DNA of 64,000 bases from Cinclus cinclus (lineage: Eukaryota; Chordata; Aves; Passeriformes; Cinclidae). The notes beneath the pieces are model-generated. The model did not search any database, had not been told where the DNA came from, and worked only from the letters and a program-made list of their open reading frames with translations. The DNA is taken from positions 558,001 through 622,000 of the forward strand of contig NW_026912129.1 of the NCBI RefSeq assembly GCF_963662255.1. Direction: 5' to 3'. The translations under genes were made by a program, and so were the position numbers. Of this stretch, positions 34,761 to 49,500 are shown piece after piece (positions within the stretch are counted from its first letter, which is position 1; every line of letters begins with the position of its first letter).

Positions 34761-37700
34761 CATTAGATTGTTAGCCTGCATTTGGTCACAATGGTTCCTT
34801 GCTTCTCTTAACCTCTGTGGTGTCACAATGCATTCCATGCCATTTTAGGCCACTTGATGTCACAATGAATCATTTGATTCTTGGCCTCCATGGTGACATA
34901 ATAGATCCTTGCTTCTATTGGTCCCCGTGCTGTAACAATTCATCCCTGGTCCTTTTTATACACCCTGGTGCCACAAGGGATCATTAGATTGTTAGCCTGC
35001 ATTGGGTCACAATGGTTCCTTGCTTCTCTTAACCCCTGTGGTGTCACAATGCATCCCATGCCCTTTTAGGCCACTTGGTGTTACAATGAATCATTTGATT
35101 CTTGGCCTCTATGGTGTCATAATATTTCCATGATTTTATTGTGCCCCATGCTTTCACATTTCATCCCTGGCCCTTTTTATACCCCCTGGTGCCACAAGGG
35201 ATCATTAGATTATTAGCCTGCATTGGGTCACAATGGTTCCTTGCTTCTCTTAACCCCTGTGGTGTCACAATGCATCCCATACCCTTTTAGGCCACTTGAT
35301 GTCACAATGAATCATTTGATTCTTGGCCTCCATGGTGGCATAATAGATCCTTGCTTCTATTGGTCCCCGTGCTGTAGCAATCCATCCCTGGCCATTTTAG
35401 GCCCCCTGGTGTCACAAGGGATCATTAGATTGTTAGCCTGCATTGGGTCACAATGGTTCCTTGCTTCTCTTAACCCCTGTGGTGTCACAATGCATCCCAT
35501 GCCCTTTTAGGCCACTTGGTGTTACAATGAATCATTTGAGTCTTGGCCTCTATGGTGTCATAATATTTCCATGATTTTATTGTGCCCCATGCTTTCACAA
35601 TTCATCCCTGGCCCTATTACAACCCCTGGTGTCACAATGGATCATTAGATTGTTAGCCTGCATTGGGTCACAATGGTTCCTTGCTTCTCTTAACCCCTGT
35701 GGTGTCACAATGCATTCCAAGACCTTTTAGGCAACTTGGTCTTACAATGAACCATTTGATTCTTGGCCTCCATGGTGTCATAATGGTTCCTTGCTTCTAT
35801 AGGTCCCCATGCTGTCACAATTCATCCCTGGCCCTTTTACGCCCCCTGGTGTCAAATGGCATCCTGGGATTATTAGCCTCCATTGGGTCACAATGGTTCC
35901 TTGCTTCTCTTAACCCCTGTGGTGTCACAATGCATCCCATGCCCTTTTAGGCCACTTGATATCACAATGAATCATTTCATTTTTGACCTCCATGGTGGCA
36001 TAATTGTACCAGGTTTTAATTGGGCCCCATGCTTTCAGAATTCATCCCTGGCCCTTTTAGGCCCATTGGTGTCACAAGGGACCATTAGATTGTTAGCTTG
36101 CATTGGGTCACAATGGTTCCTTGCTTCTCTTAACCCCTGTGGTGTCACAATGCATCCCATGCCCTTTTAGGCCACTTGGTGTTACAATGAACCATTTGAT
36201 TCTTGGCCTCCATGGTGTCATAATGGTTCCTTGTTTCTATTGGCCCCCATGCTGCCACAATTCATCCCTGGCCCTTTTAGGCCCCCTGGTGTCAAATGGG
36301 ATCCTGGGATTATTAGCCTCCATCGGGTCACAATGGATCCTTGCTTCTCTTAACCCCTGTGGTGTCACAATGCATCCCATGCCATTTAAGGCCACTTGAT
36401 GTCACAATGAATCATTTGATTCTTGGCCTCCATGGTGACATAATAGATCCTTGCTTCTATTGGTCCCCGTGCTGTAGCAATCCATCCCTGGCCCTTTCTA
36501 AACCCCCTGGTGCCCCAAGGGATCATTAGATTGTTAGCCTGCATTGGGTCACAATGGTTCCTTGCTTCTCTTAGCCCCTGTGGTGTCACAATGCATCCCA
36601 TGCCCTTTTAGGCCACTTGATATCACAATGAATCATTTGATTTTTGGCCTCCATGGTGGCATAATTGTACCAGGATTTAATTGGGCCCCATGCTTTCACA
36701 ATTCATCCCTGGCCCTTTTACACCCCCTGGTGTCAAATGGGATCCTGGGATTATTAGCCTCCATTGGGTCACAATGGATCCTTGATTCTCTTAACCCCTG
36801 TTGTGTCACACTGCATCCTATGCCCTTTTAGGCCACTTGATGTCACAATGAATCATTTGATTCTTGGCCTCCATGGTGGCATAATAGATTCTTGCTTCTA
36901 TTGGTCCCCGTGCTGTAACAATCCATCCCTGGCCATTTTTTGCCCCCTGGTGTCACAATGGATCATTAGATTGTTAGCCTGCATTGGGTCACAATGGTTC
37001 CTTGCTTCTCTTAACCTCTGTGGTGTCACAATGCATTCCAAGACCTTTTAGGCCACTTGGTCTTACAATGAACCATTTGATTCTTGGCCTTCATGGTGTC
37101 ATAATGGTTCCTTGCTTCTATAGGTCCCCATGGCGTCAGAGTTCATCAGTGGTCCTTTTGCGCCCCCTGGTGTCAAAAGGGATTCTTAGATTGTTAGCCT
37201 GCATTGGGTCACAATGGTTCCTTGCTTCTCTTAACCCCTGTGGTGTCACAATGCATCCCATGCCCTTTTAGGCCACTTCATGTCACAATGAATCATTTCA
37301 TTTTTGGCCTCCATGGTGGCATAATTGTACCAGGATTTAATTGGGCCCCATGCTTTCACAATTCATCCCTGGCCCTTTTACGCCCTTTGGTGTCACAAGG
37401 GACCATTAGATTGTTAGCCTGCATTTGGTCACAATGGTTCCTTGCTTCTCTTAACCTCTGCGGTGTCACAATGCATTCCATGCCATTTTAGGCCCCTTGA
37501 TGTCACAATGAATCATTTGATTCTTGGCCTCTATGGTGTCATAATGGTTCCTTGTTTCTATTGGGCCCCATGCTGTCACAATTCATCCCTGGCCCATTTT
37601 ATACCCCCTGGTGCCACAAGGGATCATTAGATTGTTAGCCTGCATTGGGTCACAATGGATCCTTGCTTCTCTTAACCCCTGTGGTGTCACAATGCATCCC

Positions 37701-40700
37701 ATGCCCTTTTAGGCCACTTGATGTCACAATGAATCATTTGATTCTTGGCCTCCATGGTGACATAATAGATCCTTGCTTCTATTGGTCCCCGTGGTGTAAC
37801 AATTCATCCCTGGCCCTTTTTATACACCCTGGTGCCACAAGGGATCATTAGATTGTTAGCCTGCATTGGGTCACAATGGTTCCTTGCTTCTCTTAACCTC
37901 TGTGGTGTCACAATGCATTCCATACCCTTTTAGGCCACTTGGTGTTACAATGAATCATTTGAGTCTTGGCCTCTATGGTGTCATAATATTTCCATGATTT
38001 TATTGTGCCCCATGCTTTCACATTTCATCCCTGGCCCTATTACAACCCCTGGTGCCACAAGGGATCATTAGATTATTAGCCTGCATTGGGTCACAATGGT
38101 TCCTTGCTTCTCTTAACCTCTGTGGTGTCACAATGCATTCCAAGACCTTTTAGGCCACTTGGTCTTACAATGAACCATTTGATTCTTGGCCTCCATGGTG
38201 TCATAATGGTTCCTTGTTTCTAGTGGCCCCCATGCTGTCACAATTCATCCCTGGCCCTTTTATGACCCCTGGTGTCAAATGGGATCCTGGGATTATTAGC
38301 CTCCATTGGGTCACAATGGAAACTTGCTTCTCTTAACCCCTGTGGTGTCACAATGCATCCCATGCCCTTTTAGGCCACTTGATGTCACAATGAATCATTT
38401 GATTCTTGGCCTCCATGGTGACATAATAGGTCCTTGCTTCTATTGGTCCCCGTGCTGTAACAATCCATCCCTGGCCCTTTCTAAACCCCCTGGTGCCCCA
38501 AGGGATCATTAGATTGTTAGCCTGCATTGGGTCACAATGGTTCCTTGCTTCTCTTAACCCCTGTGGTGTCACAATGCATCCCATGCCCTTTTAGGCCACT
38601 TGATATCACAATGAATCATTTGATTTTTGGCCTCCATGGTGTCATAATGGTTCCTTGTTTCTATTGGCCCTCATGCTGTCACAATTCATCCCTGGCCCTT
38701 TTACGCCCTTTGGTGTCACAAGGGACCATTAGATTGTTAGCCTGCATTGGGTCACAATGGTTCCTTGCTTCTCTTAACCTCTGTGGTGTCACAATGAATT
38801 CCATGCCATTTTAGGCCACTTGATGTCACAATGAATCATTTGATTCTTGGCCTCCATGGTGTCATAATGGTTCCTTGTTTCTATTGGCCCCCATGCTGTC
38901 ACAATTCATCCCTGGCCCTTTTACGCCCCCTGGTGTCAAATGGGATCCTGGGATTATTAGCCTCCATTGGGTCACAATGTATCCTTGCTTCTCTTAACCC
39001 CTGTGGTGTCACAATGCATCCCATGCCCTTTTAGGCCACTTGATGTCACAATGAATCATTTGATTCTTGGCCTCCATGGTGACATAATAGATCCTTGCTT
39101 CTATTGGTCCCCGTGCTGTAACAATTCATCCCTGGCCCTTTTTATACCCCCTGGTGCCACAAGGGACCATTAGATTGTTAGCCTGCATTGGGTCACAATG
39201 GTTCCTTGCTTCTCTTAACCCCTGTGGTGTCACAATGCATCCCATGCCCTTTTAGGCCACTTGATGTCACAATGAATCATTTGATTCTTGGCCTCCATGG
39301 TGGCATAATAGATCCTTGCTTCTATTGGTCCCCGTGCTGTAACAATCCATCCCTGGCCATTTTTTGCCCCCTGGTGTCACAATGGATCATTAGATTGTTA
39401 GCCTGCTTTGGGTCACAATGGTTCCTTGCTTCTCTTAGCCCCTGTGGTGTCACAATGCATCCCATGCCCTTTTAGGCCACTTGGTGTTACAATGAATCAT
39501 TTGAGTCTTGGCCTCTATGGTGTCATAATATTTCAATGTTTTTATTGTGCCCCATGCTTTCACAATTCATCCCTGGCCCTATTACAACCCCTGGTGTCAC
39601 AATGGATCATTAGATTGTTAGCCTGCATTGGGTCACAATGGTTCCTTGCTTCTCTTAACCTCTGTGGTGTCACAATGCATCCCATGCCCTTTTAGGCCAC
39701 TTGATGTCACAATGAATCATTTGATTCTTGGCCTCCATGGTGTCATAATGGTTCCTTGCTTCTATAGGTCCCCATGCTGTCAGAGTTCATCCCTGGCCCT
39801 TTTACACGCCCTGGTGTCAAATGGGATCCTGGGATTATTAGCCTCCATTGGGTCACAATGGATCCTTGCTTCTCTTAACCCCTGTGGTGTCACAATGCAT
39901 CCCATGCCCTTTTAGGCCACTTGATGTCACAATGAATCATTTGATTCTTGGCCTCCATGGTGACATAATAGATCCTTGCTTCTATTGGTCCCCGTGCTGT
40001 AACAATTCATCCCTGGCCCTTTTTATACACCCTGGTGCCACAAGGGATCATTAGATTGTTAGACTGCATTGGGTCACAATGGTTCCTTGCTTCTCTTAAC
40101 CTCTGTGGTGTCACAATGCATCCCATGCCCTTTTAGGCCACTTGATGTCACAATGAATCATTTGATTCTTGGCCTCCATGGTGTCATAATGGTTCCTTGC
40201 TTCTATAGGTCCCCATGCTGTCAGAGTTCATCCGTGGTCCTTTTGCACCCCCTGGTGTCAAAAGGGATTTTAGATTGTTAGCCTGCCTTGGGTCACAATG
40301 GTTCCTTGCTTCTCTTAACCCCTGTGGTGTCACAATGCATCCCATGCCCTTTTAGGCCACTTGATGTCACAATGAATAATTTGATTCTTGGCCTCCATGG
40401 TGGCATAATGGTTCCTTGCTTCTATTGGCCCCCATGCTGTCACAATTCATCCCTGGCCCTTTTACGCCCCCTGGTGTCAAATGGGATCCTGGGATTATTA
40501 GCCTCCATTGGGTCACAATGGTTCCTTGCTTCTCTTAACCCCTGTGGTGTCACAATGCATCCCATGCCCTTTTAGGCCACTTGATATCACAATGAATCAT
40601 TTGATTTTTGGCCTCCATGGTGGCATAATTGTACCAGGATTTAATTCGGCCCCATGCTTTCACAATTCATCCCTGGCCCTTTTACGCCCATTGGTGTCAC

Positions 40701-43569
40701 AAGGGACCATTAGATTGTTAGCCTGCATTTGGTCACAATGGTTCCTTGCTTCTCTTAACCTCTGTGGTGTCACAACGCATTCCATGCCATTTTAGGCCAC
40801 TTGATGTCACAATGAATCATTTGATTCTTGGCCTCCATGGTGTCATAATGGTTCCTTGTTTCTATTGGCCCCCATGCTGTCACAATTCATCCCTGGCCCT
40901 TTTAGGCCCCCTGGTGTCAAATGGGATCCTGGGATTATTAGCCTCCATTGGGTCACAATGGATCCTTGCTTCTCTTAACCCCTGTGGTGTCACAGTGCAT
41001 CCCATGCCCTTTTAGGCCACTTGATGTCACAATGAATCATTTGATTCTTGGCCTCCATGGTGTCATAATAGATCCTTGCTTCTATTGGTCCCCGTGCTGT
41101 AACAATTCATCCCTGGCCCTTTTTATACCCCCTGGTGCCACAAGGGATCATTAGATTGTTAGCCTGCATTGGGTCACAATGGTTCCTTGCTTCTCTTAAC
41201 CCCTGTGGTGTCACAATGCATCCCATGCCCTTTTAGGCCACTTGATGTCACAATGAATCATTTGATTCTTGGCCTCCATGGTGGCATAATAGATCCTTGC
41301 TTCTATTGGTCCCCGTGCTGTAACAATCCATCCCTGGCCATTTTAGGCCCTCTGGTGTCACAAGGGATCATTAGATTGTTAGCCTGCATTGGGTCACAAT
41401 GGTTCCTTGCTTCTCTTAACCCCTGTGGTGTCACAATGCATCCTATGCCCTTTTAGGCCACTTGGTGTTACAATGAATCATTTGAGTCTTGGCCTCTATG
41501 GTGTCATAATATTTCCATGTTTTTATTGTGCCCCATGCTTTCACAATTCATCCCTGGCCCTATTACAACCCCTGGTGTCACAATGGATCATTAGATTGTT
41601 AGCCTGCATTGGGTCACAATGGTTCCTTGCTTCTCTTAACCTCTGTGGTGTCACAATGCATCCCATGCCCTTTTAGGCCACTTGATGTCACAATGAATCA
41701 TTTGATTCTTGGCCTCCATGGTGTCATAATGGTTCCTTGCTTCTATAGGTCCCCATGCTGTCAGAGTTCATCCGTGGTCCTTTTGCACCCCCTGGTGTCA
41801 AAAGGGATTTTAGATTGTTAGCCTGCCTTGGGTCACAATGGTTCCTTGCTTCTCTTAACCCCTGTGGTGTCACAATGCATCCCATGCCCTTTTAGGCCAC
41901 TTGATGTCACAATGAATCATTTGATTCTTGGCCTCCACGGTGGCATAATAGATCCTTGCTTCTATTGGTCCCCGTGCTGTAACAATCCATCCCTGGCCAT
42001 TTTTTGCCCCCTGGTGTCACAATGGATCATTAGATTGTTAGCCTGCATTGGGTCACAATGGTTCCTTGCTTCTCTTAACCTCTGTGGTGTCACAATGCAT
42101 TCCAAGACCTTTTAGGCCACTTGGTCTTACAATGAACCATTTGATTCTTGGCCTCCATGGTGTCATAATGGTTCCTTGCTTCTATAGGTCCCCATGCTGT
42201 CAGAGTACATCCCTGGCCCTTTTACACGCCCTGGTGTCAAATGGGATCCTGGGATTATTAGCCTCCATTGGGTCACAATGGATCCTTGCTTCTCTTAACC
42301 CCTGTGGTGTCACAATGCATCCCATACCCTTTTAGGCCACTTGGTGTTACAATGAATCATTTGATTCTTGGCCTCTATGGTGTCATAATATTTCCATGAT
42401 TTTATTGTGCCCAATGCTTTCACATTTCATCCCTGGCCCTATTACAACCCCTGGTGCCACAAGGGATCATTAGATTATTAGCCTGCATTGGGTCACAATG
42501 GTTCCTTGCTTCTCTTAACCCCTGTGGTGTCACAATGCATTCCAAGACCTTTTAGGCCACTTGGTCTTACAATGAACCATTTGATTCTTGGCCTCCATGG
42601 TGTCATAATGGTTCCTTGCTTCTATAGGTCCCCATGCTGTCAGAGTTCATCCGTGGTCCTTTTGCGCCCCCTGGTGACAAAAGGGATTCTTAGATTGTTA
42701 GCCTGCATTGGGTCACAATGGTTCCTTGCTTCTCTTAACCCCTGTGGTGTCACAATGCATCCCATGCCCTTTTAGGCCACTTGATATCACAATGAATCAT
42801 TTCATTTTTGGCCTCCATTGTGGCATAATTGTACCAGGTTTTAATTGGGCCCCATGCTTTCACAATTCATCCCTGGCCCTTTATAGGCCCATTGGTGTCA
42901 CAAGGGACCATTAGATTGTTAGCCTGCATTGGGTCACAATGGTTCCTTGCTTCTCTTAACCCCTGTGGTGTCACAATGCATCCCATGCCATTTTAGGCCA
43001 CTTGATGTCACAATGAATCATTTGATTCTTGGCCTCCATGGTGTCATAATGGTTCCTTGTTTCTATTGGCCCCCATGCTGTCACAATTCATCCCTGGCCC
43101 TTTTACCCCCCCTGGTGTCAAATGGGATCCTGGGATTATTAGCCTCCATTGGGTCACAATGGATATTTGCTTCTCTTAACCCCTGTGGTGTCACAATGCA
43201 TCCCATGCCCTTTTAGGCCACTTGATGTCACAATGAATCATTTGATTCTTGGCCTCCATGGTGACATAATAGATCCTTGCTTCTATTGGTCCCCGTGCTG
43301 TAACAATTCATCCCTGGCCCTTTTTATACCCCCTGGTGCCACAAGGGATCATTAGATTGTTAGCCTGCATTGGGTCACAATGGTTCCTTGCTTCTCTTAA
43401 CCCCTGTGGTGTCACAATGCATCCCATGCCCTTTTAGGCCACTTGATGTCACAATGAATCATTTGATTCTTGGCCTCCATGGTGTCATAATGGTTCCTTG
43501 CTTCTATAGGTCCCCATGCTGTCAGAGTTCATCCGTGGTCCTTTTGCACCCCCTGGTGTCAAAAGGGAT
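34761..43569 (+). repeat. 8,809-bp higher-order repeat, copy 1 (40 monomers)
   Basis: Forty monomers, starting at 34781, have the order A*-D*-A-D-B/E-C-E-A*-C/E-A-B-C-E/A*-A*-D-E-A*-C/E-E-A*-A-D-B/E-A*-B'-E-C-E-A*-A-D-B'-A-B/E-D-B-C-E-A*-B. Private variants such as GGCAACTTGG, TTTCAGAATTC, CATTTAAGG, TTGATTCTC, GTCACACTGC, CCATGGCGTC and ATTTCAATG recur exactly 8,809 bp later. The left edge is the last base before C34761 at which the two copies differ. Confidence 0.95.
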
Positions 43570-46500
43570 CATTAGATTGTTAGCCTGCATTTGGTCACAA
43601 TGGTTCCTTGCTTCTCTTAACCTCTGTGGTGTCACAATGCATTCCATGCCATTTTAGGCCACTTGATGTCACAATGAATCATTTGATTCTTGGCCTCCAT
43701 GGTGACATAATAGATCCTTGCTTCTATTGGTCCCCGTGCTGTAACAATTCATCCCTGGTCCTTTTTATACACCCTGGTGCCACAAGGGATCATTAGATTG
43801 TTAGCCTGCATTGGGTCACAATGGTTCCTTGCTTCTCTTAACCCCTGTGGTGTCACAATGCATCCCATGCCCTTTTAGGCCACTTGGTGTTACAATGAAT
43901 CATTTGATTCTTGGCCTCTATGGTGTCATAATATTTCCATGATTTTATTGTGCCCCATGCTTTCACATTTCATCCCTGGCCCTTTTTATACCCCCTGGTG
44001 CCACAAGGGATCATTAGATTATTAGCCTGCATTGGGTCACAATGGTTCCTTGCTTCTCTTAACCCCTGTGGTGTCACAATGCATCCCATACCCTTTTAGG
44101 CCACTTGATGTCACAATGAATCATTTGATTCTTGGCCTCCATGGTGGCATAATAGATCCTTGCTTCTATTGGTCCCCGTGCTGTAGCAATCCATCCCTGG
44201 CCATTTTAGGCCCCCTGGTGTCACAAGGGATCATTAGATTGTTAGCCTGCATTGGGTCACAATGGTTCCTTGCTTCTCTTAACCCCTGTGGTGTCACAAT
44301 GCATCCCATGCCCTTTTAGGCCACTTGGTGTTACAATGAATCATTTGAGTCTTGGCCTCTATGGTGTCATAATATTTCCATGATTTTATTGTGCCCCATG
44401 CTTTCACAATTCATCCCTGGCCCTATTACAACCCCTGGTGTCACAATGGATCATTAGATTGTTAGCCTGCATTGGGTCACAATGGTTCCTTGCTTCTCTT
44501 AACCCCTGTGGTGTCACAATGCATTCCAAGACCTTTTAGGCAACTTGGTCTTACAATGAACCATTTGATTCTTGGCCTCCATGGTGTCATAATGGTTCCT
44601 TGCTTCTATAGGTCCCCATGCTGTCACAATTCATCCCTGGCCCTTTTACGCCCCCTGGTGTCAAATGGCATCCTGGGATTATTAGCCTCCATTGGGTCAC
44701 AATGGTTCCTTGCTTCTCTTAACCCCTGTGGTGTCACAATGCATCCCATGCCCTTTTAGGCCACTTGATATCACAATGAATCATTTCATTTTTGACCTCC
44801 ATGGTGGCATAATTGTACCAGGTTTTAATTGGGCCCCATGCTTTCAGAATTCATCCCTGGCCCTTTTAGGCCCATTGGTGTCACAAGGGACCATTAGATT
44901 GTTAGCTTGCATTGGGTCACAATGGTTCCTTGCTTCTCTTAACCCCTGTGGTGTCACAATGCATCCCATGCCCTTTTAGGCCACTTGGTGTTACAATGAA
45001 CCATTTGATTCTTGGCCTCCATGGTGTCATAATGGTTCCTTGTTTCTATTGGCCCCCATGCTGCCACAATTCATCCCTGGCCCTTTTACGCCCCCTGGTG
45101 TCAAATGGGATCCTGGGATTATTAGCCTCCATTGGGTCACAATGGATCCTTGCTTCTCTTAACCCCTGTGGTGTCACAATGCATCCCATGCCATTTAAGG
45201 CCACTTGATGTCACAATGAATCATTTGATTCTTGGCCTCCATGGTGACATAATAGATCCTTGCTTCTATTGGTCCCCGTGCTGTAGCAATCCATCCCTGG
45301 CCCTTTCTAAACCCCCTGGTGCCCCAAGGGATCATTAGATTGTTAGCCTGCATTGGGTCACAATGGTTCCTTGCTTCTCTTAGCCCCTGTGGTGTCACAA
45401 TGCATCCCATGCCCTTTTAGGCCACTTGATATCACAATGAATCATTTGATTTTTGGCCTCCATGGTGGCATAATTGTACCAGGATTTAATTGGGCCCCAT
45501 GCTTTCACAATTCATCCCTGGCCCTTTTACACCCCCTGGTGTCAAATGGGATCCTGGGATTATTAGCCTCCATTGGGTCACAATGGATCCTTGATTCTCT
45601 TAACCCCTGTTGTGTCACACTGCATCCTATGCCCTTTTAGGCCACTTGATGTCACAATGAATCATTTGATTCTTGGCCTCCATGGTGGCATAATAGATTC
45701 TTGCTTCTATTGGTCCCCGTGCTGTAACAATCCATCCCTGGCCATTTTTTGCCCCCTGGTGTCACAATGGATCATTAGATTGTTAGCCTGCATTGGGTCA
45801 CAATGGTTCCTTGCTTCTCTTAACCCCTGTGGTGTCACAATGCATTCCAAGACCTTTTAGGCCACTTGGTCTTACAATGAACCATTTGATTCTTGGCCTT
45901 CATGGTGTCATAATGGTTCCTTGCTTCTATAGGTCCCCATGGCGTCAGAGTTCATCAGTGGTCCTTTTGCGCCCCCTGGTGTCAAAAGGGATTCTTAGAT
46001 TGTTAGCCTGCATTGGGTCACAATGGTTCCTTGCTTCTCTTAACCCCTGTGGTGTCACAATGCATCCCATGCCCTTTTAGGCCACTTCATGTCACAATGA
46101 ATCATTTCATTTTTGGCCTCCATGGTGGCATAATTGTACCAGGATTTAATTGGGCCCCATGCTTTCACAATTCATCCCTGGCCCTTTTACGCCCTTTGGT
46201 GTCACAAGGGACCATTAGATTGTTAGCCTGCATTTGGTCACAATGGTTCCTTGCTTCTCTTAACCTCTGCGGTGTCACAATGCATTCCATGCCATTTTAG
46301 GCCCCTTGATGTCACAATGAATCATTTGATTCTTGGCCTCTATGGTGTCATAATGGTTCCTTGTTTCTATTGGGCCCCATGCTGTCACAATTCATCCCTG
46401 GCCCATTTTATACCCCCTGGTGCCACAAGGGATCATTAGATTGTTAGCCTGCATTGGGTCACAATGGATCCTTGCTTCTCTTAACCCCTGTGGTGTCACA

Positions 46501-49500
46501 ATGCATCCCATGCCCTTTTAGGCCACTTGATGTCACAATGAATCATTTGATTCTTGGCCTCCATGGTGACATAATAGATCCTTGCTTCTATTGGTCCCCG
46601 TGGTGTAACAATTCATCCCTGGCCCTTTTTATACACCCTGGTGCCACAAGGGATCATTAGATTGTTAGCCTGCATTGGGTCACAATGGTTCCTTGCTTCT
46701 CTTAACCTCTGTGGTGTCACAATGCATTCCATACCCTTTTAGGCCACTTGGTGTTACAATGAATCATTTGAGTCTTGGCCTCTATGGTGTCATAATATTT
46801 CCATGATTTTATTGTGCCCCATGCTTTCACATTTCATCCCTGGCCCTATTACAACCCCTGGTGCCACAAGGGATCATTAGATTATTAGCCTGCATTGGGT
46901 CACAATGGTTCCTTGCTTCTCTTAACCTCTGTGGTGTCACAATGCATTCCAAGACCTTTTAGGCCACTTGGTCTTACAATGAACCATTTGATTCTTGGCC
47001 TCCATGGTGTCATAATGGTTCCTTGTTTCTAGTGGCCCCCATGCTGTCACAATTCATCCCTGGCCCTTTTATGACCCCTGGTGTCAAATGGGATCCTGGG
47101 ATTATTAGCCTCCATTGGGTCACAATGGAAACTTGCTTCTCTTAACCCCTGTGGTGTCACAATGCATCCCATGCCCTTTTAGGCCACTTGATGTCACAAT
47201 GAATCATTTGATTCTTGGCCTCCATGGTGACATAATAGGTCCTTGCTTCTATTGGTCCCCGTGCTGTAACAATCCATCCCTGGCCCTTTCTAAACCCCCT
47301 GGTGCCCCAAGGGATCATTAGATTGTTAGCCTGCATTGGGTCACAATGGTTCCTTGCTTCTCTTAACCCCTGTGGTGTCACAATGCATCCCATGCCATTT
47401 TAGGCCACTTGATATCACAATGAGTCATTTGATTTTTGGCCTCCATGGTGTCATAATGGTTCCTTGTTTCTATTGGCCCTCATGCTGTCACAATTCATCC
47501 CTGGCCCTTTTACGCCCTTTGGTGTCACAAGGGACCATTAGATTGTTAGCCTGCATTGGGTCACAATGGTTCCTTGCTTCTCTTAACCTCTGTGGTGTCA
47601 CAATGCATTCCATGCCATTTTAGGCCACTTGATGTCACAATGAATCATTTGATTCTTGGCCTCCATGGTGTCATAATGGTTCCTTGTTTCTATTGGCCCC
47701 CATGCTGTCACAATTCATCCCTGGCCCTTTTACGCCCCCTGGTGTCAAATGGGATCCTGGGATTATTAGCCTCCATTGGGTCACAATGTATCCTTGCTTC
47801 TCTTAACCCCTGTGGTGTCACAATGCATCCCATGCCCTTTTAGGCCACTTGATGTCACAATGAATCATTTGATTCTTGGCCTCCATGGTGACATAATAGA
47901 TCCTTGCTTCTATTGGTCCCCGTGCTGTAACAATTCATCCCTGGCCCTTTTTATACCCCCTGGTGCCACAAGGGACCATTAGATTGTTAGCCTGCATTGG
48001 GTCACAATGGTTCCTTGCTTCTCTTAACCCCTGTGGTGTCACAATGCATCCCATGCCCTTTTAGGCCACTTGATGTCACAATGAATCATTTGATTCTTGG
48101 CCTCCATGGTGGCATAATAGATCCTTGCTTCTATTGGTCCCCGTGCTGTAACAATCCATCCCTGGCCATTTTTTGCCCCCTGGTGTCACAATGGATCATT
48201 AGATTGTTAGCCTGCTTTGGGTCACAATGGTTCCTTGCTTCTCTTAGCCCCTGTGGTGTCACAATGCATCCCATGCCCTTTTAGGCCACTTGGTGTTACA
48301 ATGAATCATTTGAGTCTTGGCCTCTATGGTGTCATAATATTTCAATGTTTTTATTGTGCCCCATGCTTTCACAATTCATCCCTGGCCCTATTACAACCCC
48401 TGGTGTCACAATGGATCATTAGATTGTTAGCCTGCATTGGGTCACAATGGTTCCTTGCTTCTCTTAACCTCTGTGGTGTCACAATGCATCCCATGCCCTT
48501 TTAGGCCACTTGATGTCACAATGAATCATTTGATTCTTGGCCTCCATGGTGTCATAATGGTTCCTTGCTTCTATAGGTCCCCATGCTGTCAGAGTTCATC
48601 CCTGGCCCTTTTACACGCCCTGGTGTCAAATGGGATCCTGGGATTATTAGCCTCCATTGGGTCACAATGGATATTTGCTTCTCTTAACCCCTGTGGTGTC
48701 ACAATGCATCCCATGCCCTTTTAGGCCACTTGATGTCACAATGAATCATTTGATTCTTGGCCTCCATGGTGACATAATAGATCCTTGCTTCTATTGGTCC
48801 CCGTGCTGTAACAATTCATCCCTGGCCCTTTTTATACACCCTGGTGCCACAAGGGATCATTAGATTGTTAGACTGCATTGGGTCACAATGGTTCCTTGCT
48901 TCTCTTAACCTCTGTGGTGTCACAATGCATCCCATGCCCTTTTAGGCCACTTGATGTCACAATGAATCATTTGATTCTTGGCCTCCATGGTGTCATAATG
49001 GTTCCTTGCTTCTATAGGTCCCCATGCTGTCAGAGTTCATCCGTGGTCCTTTTGCACCCCCTGGTGTCAAAAGGGATTTTAGATTGTTAGCCTGCCTTGG
49101 GTCACAATGGTTCCTTGCTTCTCTTAACCCCTGTGGTGTCACAATGCATCCCATGCCCTTTTAGGCCACTTGATGTCACAATGAATAATTTGATTCTTGG
49201 CCTCCATGGTGGCATAATGGTTCCTTGCTTCTATTGGCCCCCATGCTGTCACAATTCATCCCTGGCCCTTTTACGCCCCCTGGTGTCAAATGGGATCCTG
49301 GGATTATTATCCTGCATTGGGTCACAATGGTTCCTTGCTTCTCTTAACCCCTGTGGTGTCACAATGCATCCCATGCCCTTTTAGGCCACTTGATATCACA
49401 ATGAATCATTTGATTTTTGGCCTCCATGGTGGCATAATTGTACCAGGATTTAATTCGGCCCCATGCTTTCACAATTCATCCCTGGCCCTTTTACGCCCAT

